Positions 62,568 to 64,000 of a stretch of DNA of 64,000 nucleotides are shown piece after piece. Where the stretch lies: positions 45,015-109,014 of the forward strand of contig CAZCYQ010000004.1 of assembly GCA_964503085.1 (NCBI GenBank), given 5' to 3'. The first letter of the stretch is position 1. The number at the start of each line of letters is the position of its first letter. The notes under the pieces were generated by a model. It had not been told where the DNA came from and made no database searches. It worked only from the letters and a program-made list of their open reading frames with translations. This DNA is from Bin80 sp964503085 (GTDB lineage: Bacteria; Bacteroidota; Rhodothermia; Rhodothermales; Bin80). The position numbers were made by a program, and so were the translations under genes.

Positions 62568-62960
62568 GGGTTTATCACTACGGGCTCCAATCTTCTTTCA
62601 AGATGGTCTCTATAGGTGTTGCTTCCCTTTATCAAGTGGTCTATGTGGATCTTCACGGACGCCTTGTCAGTCTCGTTGTTGGGTAATATACATCCTCATA
62701 TTCTAGTGGTAGTTTCCCCGCAACGACCTTCTCGGTGAGATATTTATTAAATGCTGTAAAGCCTCAGATTGTTTTCGAATCTGCTTTTGTGAGTGGGGGA
62801 ATACAACGCCGAGAGCCCCCTGATCAATCATGGCTGTCATCCATCAATCACAAAATTGGCACAAGAACCCCATTTCTATTCTCCAAGATGAAGCCATTTA
62901 CCTATTATGGAACTTTGCTAAGGCTGACCCAAGGCAAAACAAAGCCTCTCATCATTTGTC
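62568..62960. other. Intergenic region with possible gene remnants
   Basis: No complete gene is convincing in this 393-bp gap. On the minus strand a frame reading FNKYLTEKVVAGKLPLEYED ends at a stop near 62665. A second minus-strand frame (KASVKIHIDHLIKG, then TYRDHLERRLEP) runs to a stop that overlaps the ATPase start. Both look protein-like and could be one gene broken by a frameshift. A plus-strand frame at 62735-62977 is also open. I could not choose, so none is called as a gene. Confidence 0.3.
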
Positions 62961-64000
62961 TCAGTCAGAGTTTATAGATGAATCAGCGAGTTCCTTCATT
63001 GCAGAGAAATGTCCGTAATCCTCCGACTTAACCATATCCAAAAGATCTTGCAACACAGATGGGCCTTCAGACAGCGCCGATAAATCATGTTCGGGCTCGC
63101 CCATAGAAGCCCCGTGTGAGTGCGTGTGCAGGAAGCGAAGAATTCGAAGTTTTTTTGTTTCATCGAACGGAATCTCATTAATCACCTTCCTCAGATTCCT
63201 GACAACCTGTGGATAACGAAACGAAAGAAATACTTCCAACATACGCCGGGCCATACTTGGAAGAACATAGTACTCCTCAAGATTTGTGGCACCATTGTTG
63301 GTTGCGGATTTATAAATGCGGGCGAAAAGATAATGGTATTCTGAATCGTACTTAGCAAGTAGGGGATCAAGATTTCGGATGGTACTATTCCGGGGAATAT
63401 TTATGTTAGTAGATTCGAGCATTAAGAATTTGGAATCGCGTTCATGCCCAAACCAGTTTCGAACTTGTCGAAAGAAGGAGAAGTTATGGGTCAAGATGAA
63501 GAGTTGACCCACATTTCGTGTTCGTTCCCGGATCAAGCCGAAGGCAAGGAATAACGCATTTGAATCAAGGCTTGATACTGGATCGTCCAGTACCACAACG
63601 CCATCTGGCTTTCTAAATTGACTATCTTGGAGAGATCTTAGGAAATACAAGAGGGCGATGGCGGTCGTCTCTCCTTCGCTCAAAGTATCTACTTCTATTC
63701 CGTAACGGAAGATGGCATAGCCTGTTTCCCTGATCTCGAGGTACAAATCGTCGTAACCAAGATATTTTCTAAGATCCTCATTCAGGTCTTCGGCGGGTTG
63801 CCGGTGATTAACTAATTCTCGCTCCAACCTGCCAATGTCGCCATTCAAGCACTGAAGTTCTTGCTCTTTTTCCTGGCGGTGATCTTTCTCACGGTTCACT
63901 GCTTTCTGCAACCGAATGAACTCTTGTAATTCCTCGGAAATCATATGTCTGGCCAACTGTCTCCTGGCCTCTTCAGCCTTGGTCTTGAACGCGTCACACT
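62961..64000 (-). CDS. AAA_13-family ATPase, C-terminal part (RloC/PrrC-like), 5' end outside the window
   Basis: The frame is open to the window edge; a TTG at 63956 is not taken as the start because coding continues upstream (CDAFKTKAEEARRQLA). Visible parts are a coiled coil (QKAVNREKDHRQEKEQELQ), the ABC signature LSEGETTAIALLYFL, Walker B GVVVLDDPVSSLDSNAL, and the switch His in LFILTHNFSFF. The C-terminus has R-x-x-x-E (ARRMLEVFL) followed 36-40 residues later by a His cluster (FLHTHSHG). This recalls the R-E-H catalytic set of PrrC/RloC anticodon nucleases. Its place beside HsdR fits a restriction-linked gene. Confidence 0.82.
   Translation of the reverse strand, partial: CDAFKTKAEEARRQLARHMISEELQEFIRLQKAVNREKDHRQEKEQELQCLNGDIGRLERELVNHRQPAEDLNEDLRKYLGYDDLYLEIRETGYAIFRYGIEVDTLSEGETTAIALLYFLRSLQDSQFRKPDGVVVLDDPVSSLDSNALFLAFGLIRERTRNVGQLFILTHNFSFFRQVRNWFGHERDSKFLMLESTNINIPRNSTIRNLDPLLAKYDSEYHYLFARIYKSATNNGATNLEEYYVLPSMARRMLEVFLSFRYPQVVRNLRKVINEIPFDETKKLRILRFLHTHSHGASMGEPEHDLSALSEGPSVLQDLLDMVKSEDYGHFSAMKELADSSINSD

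Noticed and set aside
62735..62977. 80-codon plus-strand open frame from a GTG
   Set aside because: It is opposite to the co-directional defence genes, overlaps the end of the AAA_13 gene and has no recognisable motif; the minus strand has equally protein-like fragments.
1..64000. CRISPR arrays, rRNA, tRNA and insertion sequences
   Set aside because: No regularly spaced repeats, no rRNA-like stretches, no complete tRNA cloverleaf and no transposase or terminal inverted repeats were seen.

Overview
The window looks like chromosome from a marine member of the Rhodothermota/Bacteroidota assemblage. The signs are a TonB-dependent receptor with a carboxypeptidase-like N-terminal domain, a neighbouring protein with a type IX secretion (T9SS) type A C-terminal sorting domain, a PorV/PorQ-family outer-membrane protein, choice-of-anchor B and CRTAC1/UnbV surface proteins, and few Shine-Dalgarno sequences. 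The lineage is an inference from gene content; no rRNA or tRNA gene was seen. 

Layout. 1-4594: start of a secreted carboxypeptidase-like-domain protein (minus strand), then a divergent four-gene sugar-oxidation operon (SDR dehydrogenase, glucarate-dehydratase-like enolase-superfamily enzyme, SMP-30 lactonase, unknown protein). 4988-16850: housekeeping genes (CDF metal exporter, phoH, dapF, TPR lipoprotein, PLP sulfur-amino-acid enzyme, PpiD-like foldase, rpmA, rplU, FAH-family enzyme, threonine aldolase, greA, an NlpC/P60 lipoprotein lacking its catalytic Cys, bacilliredoxin). 17007-22002: a tandem duplication of a choice-of-anchor B surface protein. 22220-29169: a compact minus-strand operon hslV - NYN/LOTUS-like gene - hslU - FemAB-like acyltransferase - DUF6798-like membrane protein - flippase. 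29344-36012: cell-wall and purine genes (dacB, mreC, mreB, purH, purN, LD-carboxypeptidase). 36026-42499: WbqC, mechanosensitive channel, DUF4212 plus sodium:solute symporter, small lipoprotein, second symporter. 

42523-57402: a large plus-strand surface-protein locus. A TonB receptor, a T9SS cargo protein and a PorV-like protein are each preceded by a related RNA hairpin 30-33 nt before the start codon. A strong terminator follows, then three tandem CRTAC1/UnbV lipoproteins, a TPR lipoprotein and a secreted alpha/beta-hydrolase-fold protein whose nucleophile position is Ala. 57631-64000: a minus-strand defence cluster (AAA_13/RloC-like gene running off the edge, AAA ATPase plus DUF4276 pair, HsdR), which resembles type I restriction loci carrying R-linked (rlo) genes; hsdM and hsdS are not in the window. 

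The most promising less-described items are the NYN gene inside hslVU, the hairpin series of the TonB/T9SS/PorV operon, the partial rlo-type cluster, and two secreted proteins that have lost their catalytic nucleophile.
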